A DNA stretch of 64,000 nucleotides from Prochlorococcus sp. AG-418-C09. Its GTDB lineage: Bacteria; Cyanobacteriota; Cyanobacteriia; PCC-6307; Cyanobiaceae. Below, one piece after another: positions 9,000 to 18,602 of the stretch. The notes below the pieces were generated by a model. That model had not been told where the DNA came from. It did no database searches and was given only the letters and a program-made list of their open reading frames with translations. The position numbers and the translations under genes are program-made. Position 1 is the first letter of the stretch; each line of letters opens with the position of its first letter. The stretch covers positions 285,039-349,038 of the forward strand of contig QCLS01000001.1 in the NCBI GenBank assembly GCA_003214355.1, in the 5' to 3' direction.

Positions 9000-10367
9000 T
9001 TAAAGAAGACCAACAGGATCTGCTGCAACATCATCTGAAATTTTATTATCACCTCCAGGAGGCTTATCCTTCAAAACAATTCTCAAAAGAACTGGAGCAA
9101 GGAATGTTGTGCCGATAACCATTAAAAGAATGGCCGCCTCTAAAGAGGGAGTTAAAAGGCCAGCACTGGTACCTAAACCAAGAAAAATCAACCCCACTTC
9201 TCCTCTAGGCATCATCCCCAGACCTACAACTAGCCTATTTGTAGGCTTATCACTGGAAAAAACCCATCCAGCAGCAATCTTTCCAATAATTGCCACAACT
9301 AATAAAAATCCTGCAACGATAAGTGCAGATCTACTTGCTGGATCCAATGGATTTATTACTGATAAATCCATACCTGCCCCTACTAATACAAAGAAGATAG
9401 TCGCAAATAATGAAACCAATGGTAAAACTGATTGTTGAATTGCATGGTTGTTTTTGGAACTACTAAGAATTAATCCAGCTGCAAAAGCACCTAAAGCTGC
9501 TTCTAGTCCTATCGCTGTCGCCACAAAACAGCATAAAACTAGTATCACAAAAGATGCTACAACAACTGCTCCAGGAGCTTTCAACCTATCAAGAAGCCAA
9601 TCAAATCCAGGAGCTGCTGTTCGGCTTAATGCAATAGCAGCAATTACAAATACAACTGCTGCAGCAACTAATTTGACTATTGGAGCGATTTCTAAAGAAC
9701 CTCCTGCAGCAAGAGCCACAACTACTGCAAGAATAACAATGCCTAAGATATCATCTAAAACTGCTGCACCGATAACAATTTGACCCTCTCTCGTTTTCAA
9801 ATATCCCAATTCGCCAAACACACTTGCTGTAATACCTATGCTTGTGGCAGTCATAGATGCTCCAGCAAATACTGCAGGAATTAGATCTACCTGGAAAATA
9901 AACATTAACCCAAAAGTTCCAAAAGCAAAAGGCAAAATTACTCCTGCCATAGCAACTGTAAAAGCTTGAGCACCAACTGCAACTAATTCTTCTAGTTCAC
10001 TTTCTAAACCTGTCAAGAAAAGAAGTGCATACAATCCAAGTGTTGCAACTGCTTGAAGAGAAGGAAAACTTTCAAAATAAACGTCAGGAACAGCTTCGGG
10101 AGGGATTGATGCTAACGAACTTATTACATTCACTAATCCTTGATTTAATTCTGTATGAGCCGAAGGTGGTATTAGTAAATGGAAGCCAGATGCACCAATA
10201 ACAACCCCTGCTAAAAGCTCTCCAACAATAGTAGGCAAACTTAATCTGACCAGTACCTCAGCAAGTGCCCTAGCAGCTAAAAATATTAATAGGAATCTTA
10301 TAACTCCTATTAGAGTCTCCGCTACTTCTAAGTCATGTGTACTAAGTTCAGCGAGCAAATAATACAT
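9000..10367 (-). CDS. Cation:proton antiporter, CPA2/NapA-type
   Basis: 455 residues, nearly all hydrophobic, with about 12-13 membrane segments. The first carries RALAEVLVRLSLPTIVGELLAGVVIG, the conserved start of CPA2 exchangers. The core has the charged pair region AAVLDDILGIVILA, whose adjacent Asp residues are the ion-binding site in NapA-type proteins. It is expected in the cytoplasmic or thylakoid membrane exchanging Na+ or K+ for H+. No C-terminal RCK/TrkA domain is present. It is divergent from glgP across ~150 bp. Confidence 0.87.
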   Translation of the reverse strand: MYYLLAELSTHDLEVAETLIGVIRFLLIFLAARALAEVLVRLSLPTIVGELLAGVVIGASGFHLLIPPSAHTELNQGLVNVISSLASIPPEAVPDVYFESFPSLQAVATLGLYALLFLTGLESELEELVAVGAQAFTVAMAGVILPFAFGTFGLMFIFQVDLIPAVFAGASMTATSIGITASVFGELGYLKTREGQIVIGAAVLDDILGIVILAVVVALAAGGSLEIAPIVKLVAAAVVFVIAAIALSRTAAPGFDWLLDRLKAPGAVVVASFVILVLCCFVATAIGLEAALGAFAAGLILSSSKNNHAIQQSVLPLVSLFATIFFVLVGAGMDLSVINPLDPASRSALIVAGFLLVVAIIGKIAAGWVFSSDKPTNRLVVGLGMMPRGEVGLIFLGLGTSAGLLTPSLEAAILLMVIGTTFLAPVLLRIVLKDKPPGGDNKISDDVAADPVGLL

Positions 10368-10518
10368 CTTTTTTGCTTAAAAATTAATAATCCTTATTGG
10401 AACATAGTTGATTACATGCCCTCTTTCTTCAATATGTCAAAAAATAAAAAAAATATAAACAAGTGTGGATCTGCAGTTAAAAACAGAATAATTGGTAAAT
10501 ATCGCTATTGTCAGTTAT

Positions 10519-13065
10519 ATGGCCAAGGAAATGAACAGTAAAGAACCTTTCGATTTAAGACTTCCAACTCCTGGATGTTACTTAGATTCAGAAAAGGCTG
10601 GTATGGATTCAGATGCTGTTTTCAAAGGCATGACATCTCATTTGTTCTTTACCCTTGGCAAACTAGCCACTTCAGCTAGTCCTCATGATCTTTACATGGC
10701 GTTGAGTTACGCAGTTAAAGATAGGTTAATGACAAGATATTTAGCTAGTCAAGAATTAATAAGAAAAAAACCTCAAAAGACAGTTGCATATTTATCAGCA
10801 GAGTTCTTAATTGGGCCTCAATTAAGTAATAATCTTTTAAATCTTGGAATTACACATGAAGCCGAAAAAGCTCTTAAGAGATTTGGTATTGAATCATTAA
10901 ATCAGATACTCGAAGTAGAAGAAGAGCCTGGACTTGGGAATGGAGGTCTAGGTAGATTAGCTGCTTGTTATATGGAATCTTTAGCCTCATTACAAGTTCC
11001 TGCTGTTGGTTATGGAATAAGATATGAATTTGGTATCTTTAATCAATTAATTAGAGATGGTTGGCAAGTAGAAGTTACTGATAAATGGTTAAAGGGAGGA
11101 TGGCCTTGGGAATTACCACAGCCTGATGAATCTTGTTTTGTTGGCTTTGGAGGGCGAACAGAGAGTTATAGAGACGACAAAGGTAACTACAGATCCAGAT
11201 GGATACCTTATGAACATGCCATTGGTGTACCACATGATGTACCAGTACTGGGTTATAGAGTTAATACTTGCGATAGATTAAGACTATGGCGCGCAGATGC
11301 TACCGAAAGTTTTGACTTTTATGCCTTTAATATTGGCGATTATTATGGTGCAGTAGAAGAAAAAGTTGCATCTGAAACATTATCTAAAGTCTTATACCCC
11401 AATGATGGTACTGATGAAGGGAGGAGATTGAGATTAAAACAACAACATTTCTTTGTAAGTTGTTCACTTCAAGATATGTTGAGAAGTTTAGAAAAAAGAT
11501 CTATTCCTATTACTGAATTTGCTAAACATTGGACTGTTCAACTTAATGATACCCATCCAGCAATTGCCGTAGCTGAATTAATGCGTTTATTAATTGACCA
11601 ATACCATATTGATTGGGACACTGCATGGAGCATAACAACTCAATCAGTAGCTTATACGAATCACACACTTTTACCTGAGGCTCTTGAAAAATGGGATCTT
11701 CATTTGTTCAATGATCTATTACCTCGTCATCTTGAAATTATATATGAAATCAATTGGAGATTTTTACAGCAACTACGACTTCGCTATCCAGGTGACGATA
11801 AAATACTCAGAAAGTTATCTATCATTGATGAAGATGGATCAAAGTCAGTAAGAATGGCTCATTTAGCCACAATTGGTGCTCATCACATCAATGGAGTTGC
11901 TGCACTCCATTCAGATCTAATAAAAAGACAACTTTTACCAGAATTTGCAGAGTTATGGCCTGAAAAATTTACAAATGTGACGAATGGAGTTACTCCCAGA
12001 AGATGGGTAGCTTTAGCTAATCCTGGGCTAGCAGATTTACTGGAAAAAGAACTTGGGTCTCATTGGATAACAGATATGAAGCTTTTAAGAAATCTAGAAA
12101 AGAAACAAAATGACTCTTCTTTCTTAGAGAAGTTAGAAAACACAAAACTATTAGGTAAGAGAAAATTATCCAACTATATTCACTCAAAAACTGGAATTTT
12201 AGTTGATCCATCAAGCTTATTTGATGTCCAGGTAAAAAGAATTCATCAATATAAAAGACAGCATTTAAATGCTCTTCAGATAATTGCCCAATATCTAAGA
12301 ATAAAAAATAATATTAATAAAAATACGGCTCCTAGGACAATAATCTTTGGAGGAAAAGCAGCTCCTGGATACTTTATGGCAAAATTAATGATTAGGTTTA
12401 TCAACGGTATCGCTGATGTTGTGAACTCTGATCCTGATATGGATGGACTTTTAAGAGTAGTATTTTTGCCCGATTATAATGTCAAATTAGGTGAGATTGT
12501 TTATCCTGCAACTGATTTATCAGAACAAATATCAACTGCAGGAAAAGAAGCATCTGGGACAGGAAATATGAAATTTGCCATGAATGGAGCACTGACAATA
12601 GGGACTTTAGATGGAGCTAATGTCGAATTAAGAGATTTAGTTAAACCAGAAAATTTCTTTCTTTTTGGAAAAACAGAAAGCGAGATAATGAATTTAAAGA
12701 ATCAAGGATATTCTCCCAAAACATATATTAAGAATTCAGAAGAATTATCTGAGGTAATACATTTAATTGAAATAGGTCATTTCAGTAACGGTGATAAAGA
12801 TTTATTCAAACCACTTTTAAATAGTCTTACCGGCAGTGATCCTTTTTTTGTGATGGCTGATTTTGAAGATTATTTAAATAAGCAAGATATTGTTAGTGAA
12901 GCATGGAATGATAAAAAGAAATGGAATAAAATGGCTTTATTAAACATTGCGAGATCAGGATATTTCTCTTCAGATAGATCAATAAGAGAATATTGTGACT
13001 CTATCTGGAAGGTTTCACCAATGCCAGTGGAAATAACTTGTGATATTGAAGAGGTTTCTAGTTAG
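10519..13065 (+). CDS. glgP: Glycogen/starch phosphorylase
   Basis: About 848 residues. The start is either ATG 10519 or ATG 10531; homologues begin close to the FDLRLPTPGCYLD stretch. The enzyme releases glucose 1-phosphate from glycogen with pyridoxal phosphate. The PLP lysine lies in SGTGNMKFAMNG (about residue 685), and the active-site block GNGGLGRLAACY and NDTHPA motif are present. It is the only glycogen gene here and provides night-time mobilisation of stored carbon. The 3' end overlaps the convergent hypothetical gene by 8 bp. Confidence 0.95.
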   Translation: MAKEMNSKEPFDLRLPTPGCYLDSEKAGMDSDAVFKGMTSHLFFTLGKLATSASPHDLYMALSYAVKDRLMTRYLASQELIRKKPQKTVAYLSAEFLIGPQLSNNLLNLGITHEAEKALKRFGIESLNQILEVEEEPGLGNGGLGRLAACYMESLASLQVPAVGYGIRYEFGIFNQLIRDGWQVEVTDKWLKGGWPWELPQPDESCFVGFGGRTESYRDDKGNYRSRWIPYEHAIGVPHDVPVLGYRVNTCDRLRLWRADATESFDFYAFNIGDYYGAVEEKVASETLSKVLYPNDGTDEGRRLRLKQQHFFVSCSLQDMLRSLEKRSIPITEFAKHWTVQLNDTHPAIAVAELMRLLIDQYHIDWDTAWSITTQSVAYTNHTLLPEALEKWDLHLFNDLLPRHLEIIYEINWRFLQQLRLRYPGDDKILRKLSIIDEDGSKSVRMAHLATIGAHHINGVAALHSDLIKRQLLPEFAELWPEKFTNVTNGVTPRRWVALANPGLADLLEKELGSHWITDMKLLRNLEKKQNDSSFLEKLENTKLLGKRKLSNYIHSKTGILVDPSSLFDVQVKRIHQYKRQHLNALQIIAQYLRIKNNINKNTAPRTIIFGGKAAPGYFMAKLMIRFINGIADVVNSDPDMDGLLRVVFLPDYNVKLGEIVYPATDLSEQISTAGKEASGTGNMKFAMNGALTIGTLDGANVELRDLVKPENFFLFGKTESEIMNLKNQGYSPKTYIKNSEELSEVIHLIEIGHFSNGDKDLFKPLLNSLTGSDPFFVMADFEDYLNKQDIVSEAWNDKKKWNKMALLNIARSGYFSSDRSIREYCDSIWKVSPMPVEITCDIEEVSS

Positions 13066-13516
13066 AATTTGTCTCTTTATCTGGCTTATCTGAAGCTTGA
13101 TGAAATAATCTATTCAAAATTAATCTATCTATATTTAGAGGATCTGGGGCAATTTCTCCTGCAACTTCTCTGAATTTTGATTCTATCTGTTCAGAGACCT
13201 TAACTTCAAATATTCTCTCCATCAGAGCTTCTATTGAATATAAATATGCATTTATGTTCTCTATTTCAGATAAAGCTTCTGTAATTTGTGAGTGATTTAC
13301 ATGATTATTAATTTCTGAATCTTTATTGTCTGTCTCTAATTCTGTAATCTTCTTTTGTAATTCTTCAGACACCTTTCCACAAAGAGTTCTAAAAGATTGT
13401 AAAGAGGCCCAATTCAGTTCTTGTTGTTCTTTTAAAGTAGGAAACTCCCGAATTAGTCGATCATGTTCACGATAAAATCTCTGGCAATCAGAGCATTGAC
13501 AAGGTTCTTCCGTCAA
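13058..13516 (-). CDS. Hypothetical protein with N-terminal Cys cluster and coiled coil
   Basis: 152 residues, apparently from a TTG; no ATG precedes the conserved-looking start. The first ten residues hold three Cys in CQCSDC, which could bind metal. The middle (about 45-105) is heptad-like and charged, compatible with a coiled coil. The end is Asn/Lys-rich. I do not recognise the family. It lies 36 bp downstream of the next hypothetical gene on the same strand, so they may be cotranscribed. Confidence 0.65.
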   Translation of the reverse strand: MTEEPCQCSDCQRFYREHDRLIREFPTLKEQQELNWASLQSFRTLCGKVSEELQKKITELETDNKDSEINNHVNHSQITEALSEIENINAYLYSIEALMERIFEVKVSEQIESKFREVAGEIAPDPLNIDRLILNRLFHQASDKPDKETNSN

Positions 13517-13552
13517 TTTAATAACTTGTTGCTATTAATATAATTACATTAA

Positions 13553-13882
13553 TTAGGCATTAATAGTTGGGTCATTATATAAATCGTCATTTTCATCAGT
13601 TGCATCTGGACTATCAGGCAAAGGTATTTCAATACTAGTTACTAAATGAATAACATCTCTCAAACGCATTGAATCAGCAAACCAACCCATGGCTTGTTCA
13701 GCATCCCCCCTTTTTTCTGCATCATTCGCTTGGTCTTCATGAGCTTCTGCTAACAAAGCCAACCAACATAGGCATCTTGCTTGAACTATTGATAGATCCA
13801 AATCGCCAGGTTGGGACTTTGCAATACGTTCATGTTCTTGCTGTACCAAGAGTTTTAAACGCATGTCATGTAGCTTTGCCAT
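13553..13882 (-). CDS. Conserved hypothetical helical protein
   Basis: 109 residues with an ATG start. The protein is mostly alpha-helical (QARCLCWLALLAEAHEDQA, AEQAMGWFADSMRLRDVI), somewhat like a single TPR-type helical pair, with an acidic Pro/Asp-rich tail. No signal peptide, membrane segment or catalytic motif is visible. Function is unknown. It lies between a tRNA gene and the coiled-coil hypothetical gene, same strand as both. Confidence 0.68.
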   Translation of the reverse strand: MAKLHDMRLKLLVQQEHERIAKSQPGDLDLSIVQARCLCWLALLAEAHEDQANDAEKRGDAEQAMGWFADSMRLRDVIHLVTSIEIPLPDSPDATDENDDLYNDPTINA

Positions 13883-13964
13883 AAAAGCCTTATTACTCTA
13901 TTTACACGCTAGCTACAGAGTAGCAAGTTTGCACGCATACTAAATATAGTTTAGTAATTTTTTA

Positions 13965-14038
<74 letters not shown>

Positions 14039-14062
14039 ACACACTTTTTTTTTTTAATGATA

Positions 14063-14073
14063 AGCATTATGCT
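14063..14073. promoter_or_regulatory. Palindromic element, candidate shared -10 for rnpB and tRNA-Arg
   Basis: AGCATTATGCT is an odd-length palindrome. Read on the plus strand it gives CATTAT about 7 nt before the rnpB 5' end; on the minus strand it gives CATAAT about 28 nt before tRNA-Arg. No clear -35 was seen. The promoter role is inferred from position only. Confidence 0.45.
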
Positions 14074-14076
14074 AAG

Positions 14077-14460
14077 TGAAGCAGGAGAGGTAATCGCAAA
14101 AAAGTTTTATTTTGGAAACGAAATAAAACTTTTTTGAGGAAAGTCCGGGCTCCCATATGGCCAGGCTTGCTGGGTAATTCCCAGTGCGGGAAACCGTGAG
14201 GACAGTGCCACAGAAACATACCGCCTAATACTTTTGAAGTATGGCAAGGGTGCAAAGGTGCGGTAAGAGCGCACCAGCAATATCGAGAGGTATTGGCTAG
14301 GTAAACCCCAGCTGGGAGCAAGGCTAGGTAGATTAATGCCATTAGATAATCTACTTTAATATGCGCCGCTCGAGGCTGTGAAGTAATTCCAGTCCCAGAT
14401 AGATGATTACCCATCTTATTTTATAAGGTGAACAGAACCCGGCTTATGCCCTGCTTCCTT
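14077..14460 (+). ncRNA. rnpB: RNase P RNA (bacterial type A-like)
   Basis: The two universal blocks are present: GAGGAAAGTCCGGGCTCCC near 14136 and ACAGAACCCGGCTTATG near 14432, together with GGGTGCAAAGGTGCGGTAAGAGCGC features in the middle. The ends pair as P1 (GAAGCAGG with CCTGCTTC). The 5' region contains an AU-rich hairpin of 15 bp (14098-14135) in the P3 position. The P15-like stem has no obvious GGU loop. It is the catalytic RNA for tRNA 5' maturation, with rnc directly downstream. Ends are approximate to a few bases. Confidence 0.96.
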
Positions 14461-14483
14461 TTACAGTCCATTCATTAATATCA

Positions 14484-15248
14484 ATGAAATCAGCAATAGA
14501 TAATCAAAGAATTTCATCATTAATTTGTTTCTTAAAAAATCTAGATATTAAATCCGAAAGATTCGATAAAGCCATAAGGAACAAAGATGAAGAAATGCTC
14601 ATTTACGTTAATGAATCATTAACGCATTCATCAGCAGATAAAAATAAAAATCACGAAAAACTGGAATTCTTTGGAGACGCAGTTCTCCGATTAGCAGCAT
14701 CTGAATTCATAGATCAGAACTATAGCCAGATAGATGTAGGGCAGAGGTCCGAACTGCGTGCACAGATAGTAAGCGATGAATGGTTAACAAAATTAGGTAA
14801 AGATATCAATCTAGAAAAAATAATACTTGTTGGTTCGAAAGCTCTAAGAGATGATTATTCTAGAGATACAATAATTGCCGAAACTACGGAAGCTTTAATT
14901 GGAGCATTATATAAAAGCTTTAATTCAATTTGGGAAATTAATTTATGGCTTGATAAGTACTGGGTAATTGATTCGCAATTAATTTTAGCATCACCTCATT
15001 TATATAACGCCAAGTCCTCCCTACAAGAATGGTGTCAAGAAAAGAAAATCGATCTTCCACAATATAAAATCAAAGAGGTGTCAACGAATCATGGTGACCC
15101 CAAAAGATTCTTATGTGAACTTTTCATACTTGAACAATTAGTATCTACATCTTTTGGAAAGTCACATAAAAAAGCAGAAAAAAATGCCGCTTATTTGGCG
15201 CTAGAAAAGATGACAAAGGGAGGAAAACATTTTTTAAACCAAATATAA
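14484..15248 (+). CDS. rnc: Ribonuclease III
   Basis: 254 residues. The N-terminal domain has the RNase III signature HEKLEFFGDAVL (about 52-63) with its metal-binding acidic residues and the second acidic site ETTEALIGALY. The C-terminal double-stranded-RNA-binding domain starts near residue 172 (AKSSLQEWCQ) and ends with GKSHKKAEKNAAYLAL. It processes rRNA precursors and structured RNAs. It lies just after rnpB, grouping two RNA-processing genes. Its 3' end overlaps ndhS on the other strand by 15 bp. Confidence 0.95.
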   Translation: MKSAIDNQRISSLICFLKNLDIKSERFDKAIRNKDEEMLIYVNESLTHSSADKNKNHEKLEFFGDAVLRLAASEFIDQNYSQIDVGQRSELRAQIVSDEWLTKLGKDINLEKIILVGSKALRDDYSRDTIIAETTEALIGALYKSFNSIWEINLWLDKYWVIDSQLILASPHLYNAKSSLQEWCQEKKIDLPQYKIKEVSTNHGDPKRFLCELFILEQLVSTSFGKSHKKAEKNAAYLALEKMTKGGKHFLNQI

Positions 15249-15419
15249 ATCACTCAAAGAGAAAGTAACTAGCTTATCCCAATTACCACCTTCAAAAAGC
15301 ACAGCTGCTTTGTTAGCTGTGACACGTTGAACAAAACCTTTATATCCTTTATAAATAGAGTTATTATCCCTAACACAAACTACAGAACCAGGAAGAATTG
15401 GCTTTGCTGGGTTTTTCAT
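15234..15419 (-). CDS. ndhS: NAD(P)H dehydrogenase (NDH-1) subunit S
   Basis: 61 residues. The block KGFVQRVTANKAAVLFEGG followed by NWDKLVTF matches NdhS, the SH3-like peripheral subunit that docks ferredoxin on cyanobacterial and chloroplast NDH-1 for cyclic electron flow. NdhO was considered but its charged N-terminal pattern is absent. The protein has no membrane segment, as expected. It is a small gene wedged between rnc (15-bp overlap of 3' ends) and divergent rimM (30 bp away). Confidence 0.82.
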   Translation of the reverse strand: MKNPAKPILPGSVVCVRDNNSIYKGYKGFVQRVTANKAAVLFEGGNWDKLVTFSLSDLYLV

Positions 15420-15449
15420 AATATCCTTAAAAGATAAGTTAACAATACA

Positions 15450-15989
15450 ATGGTAAACAACAATGAGTGGCTAATTATTGGAGAAATAACATCACCACAT
15501 GGAATAGATGGTAAATTAAAAGTAAAATCACTTAGTGACTTTCCAGAAAGATTTACTAAACCGGGTCAAAGATGGCTGCAAGTAAACATGGAAGAGCCAA
15601 TATCCTATGAATTAGTATCAGGGATACAAAAACCAGGCACAAACACTTTTATTATATCCTTAAGAAACATAGACAATAGAAATAAAGCCGAAGGCTTGAG
15701 AAAGCATAAATTATTAGTTCAAAGTAACGATATGCCAGATCTCAAACCAGGAGAATTCCATATAAATGAACTTAAAAAATTAAAGGTAAAAGAAATAGTA
15801 AATAAAAAGGAGAATATAATAGGTGAAGTCTGCGATCTATTAAATGAAAGAAATAATTTACTGTTGATAAAGCTATACTCAAGCAATAAAAAAGTTCTTG
15901 TTCCTTTTGTAGAAGAAATTATTACTTGTATAGATCTTAAAAAAGGTTTTCTAATAATAGATCCCCCAAAGGGATTATTTGATCTCTAA
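15450..15989 (+). CDS. rimM: Ribosome maturation factor RimM
   Basis: 179 residues. It begins with IGEITSPHGIDGKLKVKSLSDFPERF, the standard RimM N-terminal domain, and ends with the PRC-barrel part containing LVPFVEEIITCIDLKKGFLIIDPPKGL. RimM helps mature the 30S head region of 16S rRNA. It follows the rnpB-rnc group on the same strand, separated by the inverted ndhS, and is convergent with glmS with only 6 bp between stops. Confidence 0.95.
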   Translation: MVNNNEWLIIGEITSPHGIDGKLKVKSLSDFPERFTKPGQRWLQVNMEEPISYELVSGIQKPGTNTFIISLRNIDNRNKAEGLRKHKLLVQSNDMPDLKPGEFHINELKKLKVKEIVNKKENIIGEVCDLLNERNNLLLIKLYSSNKKVLVPFVEEIITCIDLKKGFLIIDPPKGLFDL

Positions 15990-15995
15990 AAAACT

Positions 15996-17891
15996 TTATT
16001 CAACAGTTACACTCTTTGCAAGATTCCTTGGTTGGTCAACATCTAAACCTCTATGAGCTGCAATATGATAACTAAGTAATTGCAGTGGAATAACTGCTAA
16101 TAATGGTGAAAGCCATTCATCCGCTGTGGGTAAAGGCATCAAATAATCAAAAATTTCAGTGCCTTCACATTTTGGAGCAATTCCTATTAAATAAGAATCC
16201 CTTGCCTTGGCCTCTTGCGCATTACTAATAACTTTTTCAAATACCTTTCCTGGAGTTGCTATAGATATGACTGGCACTTTCTTTTCTAACAAAGCTATTG
16301 GACCATGCTTCATCTCGCCAGCTGGGTAACCAGCGGCATGAATGTAACTTATTTCTTTTAATTTCAGTGCTCCCTCAAGTGCAATTGGGTAGTTTATCCC
16401 TCTTCCAAGAAAAATTACATCTTTTATCTCTGAGAATTCATGGGCAAGTTTCTCAGATATTTCATTATGTTGAATAACGAGATCTTCTAGTAGTGATGGC
16501 AAGTTTTCAAGGCTAGAAATTAATTTATTAATTTCATTATCAGTTTTACTTTGCTTGATTTGAGCAAAAGTAATTGCCAACCCATAAAAAGACAATAATT
16601 GACCAAAAAATGTCTTAGTAGCAGCCACTCCAATCTCTATACCCGCTGAAATATCAATAATGTTTGGAATTTGTCTACCTATTGAACTATCAAGTCTATT
16701 TGTAATGGCAATTAAATTTGGCTTACACAATTTATTTTCTAATGATTCCCTTCTCTTAATCTCCATACTTAATGCTGCAAGAGTATCAGCTGTTTCACCA
16801 GACTGAGTAACACCAATAGTTAAGGTATTTGGAAGTACAGGTGGAGGTGAATATCGAAATTCACTCGCATAAAAAACATCTGTAGGTACACCAGAAAATT
16901 GTTCTAATAAATAACTCCCAACCATGGAAGCATGCCTACTTGTTCCACATGCAAGTATTTGAATTCTTTCTATATCCTCAAGGAAATTTGTATCAAAACT
17001 GTAATTTACTCTAATATTATTTGAATCATTATTTCTAGTCAAATATTTTTCTATCCAGTTCTTAGTAAGACTAGGTTGCTCATAAATCTCTTTATGCATA
17101 TAGTGTCTAAAATTCATCTTATCAACGACTTGTTCAGAACATTTTAAAGAAGTAGGATTTCGGTATTGTCTCTCATTATTCGAATCATAGAGTTCAATAC
17201 CAAGTGGTGTTAATAAACCAATCTCTTCATCTTCCATAGGTAAAATAGTTTGAGTCAGATTAGCAATTGCTGGAGTGTCACTGGCACAAATAAATTCTCC
17301 TTCTCCTAGTCCAATGATTAACGGTGCTTGTCGTCTTGCTACTACTAGAGAATCTGGAGCATCCGCCCACAATACGGCAAGGGCATACGTTCCCTCTAGG
17401 TCTGCAATTACATTCCTCACGGCTACTAAAAGTGTAGAACCATTATCTTCAAGGTTAAGCTTCTTTAAATTATTCAACTCTTTTTTTATGAGATGAGGGA
17501 TAACTTCAGTATCCGTATCAGACTGAAAAGATACCCCTTCTTGTTCTAATTTATTTCTTAAATCTAAAAAGTTTTCAATTATCCCGTTTTGAACAACTGC
17601 TACTTTGCCGGTACTATCCAAATGAGGATGTGCGTTTTTTACTTCAGGTTTCCCATGAGTAGCCCATCTAGTATGACCAATTCCAACAGTCCCTATGATT
17701 TCTTGTTGACTTAAATTATTTTTTAATTTAATTAATTTACCCTCAGATTTGTTACAAATTAAATTATTTTCTTCAGGATTTACGATTGCAATTCCAGCTG
17801 AATCATAACCCCTATATTCGAGTTTCTCTAACCCATTTATAAGAAGAGGCAGAGCATTTCTATAACCTGTAACAGCAACTATTCCACACAT
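15996..17891 (-). CDS. glmS: Glutamine-fructose-6-phosphate aminotransferase (isomerising)
   Basis: 631 residues, the normal length. Cys2 directly after the initiator Met is the nucleophile of the class II glutaminase domain (MCGIVA), with HTRWATHG at about 73-80. Two SIS sugar-isomerase domains follow; visible landmarks are ACGTSRHAS, TQSGETADT, LGRGINYPIALEGALKLKEISYIHA and the C-terminal PRNLAKSVTVE. It makes glucosamine 6-phosphate for peptidoglycan and lipid A. It lies 82 bp downstream of psaC. Confidence 0.97.
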   Translation of the reverse strand: MCGIVAVTGYRNALPLLINGLEKLEYRGYDSAGIAIVNPEENNLICNKSEGKLIKLKNNLSQQEIIGTVGIGHTRWATHGKPEVKNAHPHLDSTGKVAVVQNGIIENFLDLRNKLEQEGVSFQSDTDTEVIPHLIKKELNNLKKLNLEDNGSTLLVAVRNVIADLEGTYALAVLWADAPDSLVVARRQAPLIIGLGEGEFICASDTPAIANLTQTILPMEDEEIGLLTPLGIELYDSNNERQYRNPTSLKCSEQVVDKMNFRHYMHKEIYEQPSLTKNWIEKYLTRNNDSNNIRVNYSFDTNFLEDIERIQILACGTSRHASMVGSYLLEQFSGVPTDVFYASEFRYSPPPVLPNTLTIGVTQSGETADTLAALSMEIKRRESLENKLCKPNLIAITNRLDSSIGRQIPNIIDISAGIEIGVAATKTFFGQLLSFYGLAITFAQIKQSKTDNEINKLISSLENLPSLLEDLVIQHNEISEKLAHEFSEIKDVIFLGRGINYPIALEGALKLKEISYIHAAGYPAGEMKHGPIALLEKKVPVISIATPGKVFEKVISNAQEAKARDSYLIGIAPKCEGTEIFDYLMPLPTADEWLSPLLAVIPLQLLSYHIAAHRGLDVDQPRNLAKSVTVE

Positions 17892-17973
17892 ATTTTTCTA
17901 TTTTTTCCTAAGTTAATAGAAAAATTGAAATATAATTCTAAACGTGGACTCTAATAAAACTGCCCTATATCAA

Positions 17974-18273
<300 letters not shown>

Positions 18274-18352
18274 TTAAAAAAATTAAGATATGCTTCACTC
18301 TTGTTAACTCTAGGGCATAAAATCTTATAGATAATTAGTAATTTTCATAACT

Positions 18353-18595
18353 ATGTCACAAGAAGAAACCTTCCAAAAAGTCCGCTCAATAGTTTCAGAG
18401 CAATTGAGCGTCGAGTCTGAAGAAGTAAAAACTGACTCAAACTTCCAGAATGATTTAGGTGCAGATTCTCTGGATACTGTTGAATTAGTAATGGCTCTTG
18501 AAGAGGCATTCGATATTGAAATACCTGATGAAGCTGCTGAAGGTATTACAACAGTAGGAGATGCTGTAAAATTTATCGAAGAAAAAAAAGGTTAG
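18353..18595 (+). CDS. acpP: Acyl carrier protein
   Basis: 80 residues, acidic and helical. The phosphopantetheine attachment serine is Ser39 in [10 protein letters not shown]. It carries growing fatty acyl chains for type II fatty acid synthesis. fabF starts 7 bp after its stop, and tkt follows, so the three are likely one transcript. The ~133-bp region shared with psaC holds the promoter. Confidence 0.98.
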   Translation: MSQEETFQKVRSIVSEQLSVESEEVKTDSNFQNDLGADSLDTVELVMALEEAFDIEIPDEAAEGITTVGDAVKFIEEKKG

Positions 18596-18602
18596 TTAAG
18601 TG

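Noticed and set aside
9109-9783. Two long plus-strand open frames (109 and 111 codons)
   Set aside because: They lie antisense to the antiporter gene and arise from its Ala/Gly/Ile-rich codons; low-complexity Ala/Thr translation.
10335-10541. 68-codon open frame before glgP
   Set aside because: It overlaps both the antiporter start and the glgP start in another frame, and the translation has no coding-like features.
13938-13960. TACTAAA-TATAG-TTTAGTA hairpin followed by a T run on the plus strand
   Set aside because: It has terminator form but no plus-strand gene ends nearby; AT-only pairs in an AT-rich genome can occur by chance.
14067-14414. Open frame of 115 codons on the minus strand
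   Set aside because: It is antisense to the RNase P RNA gene, whose conserved blocks fully explain the sequence; the translation resembles no protein.
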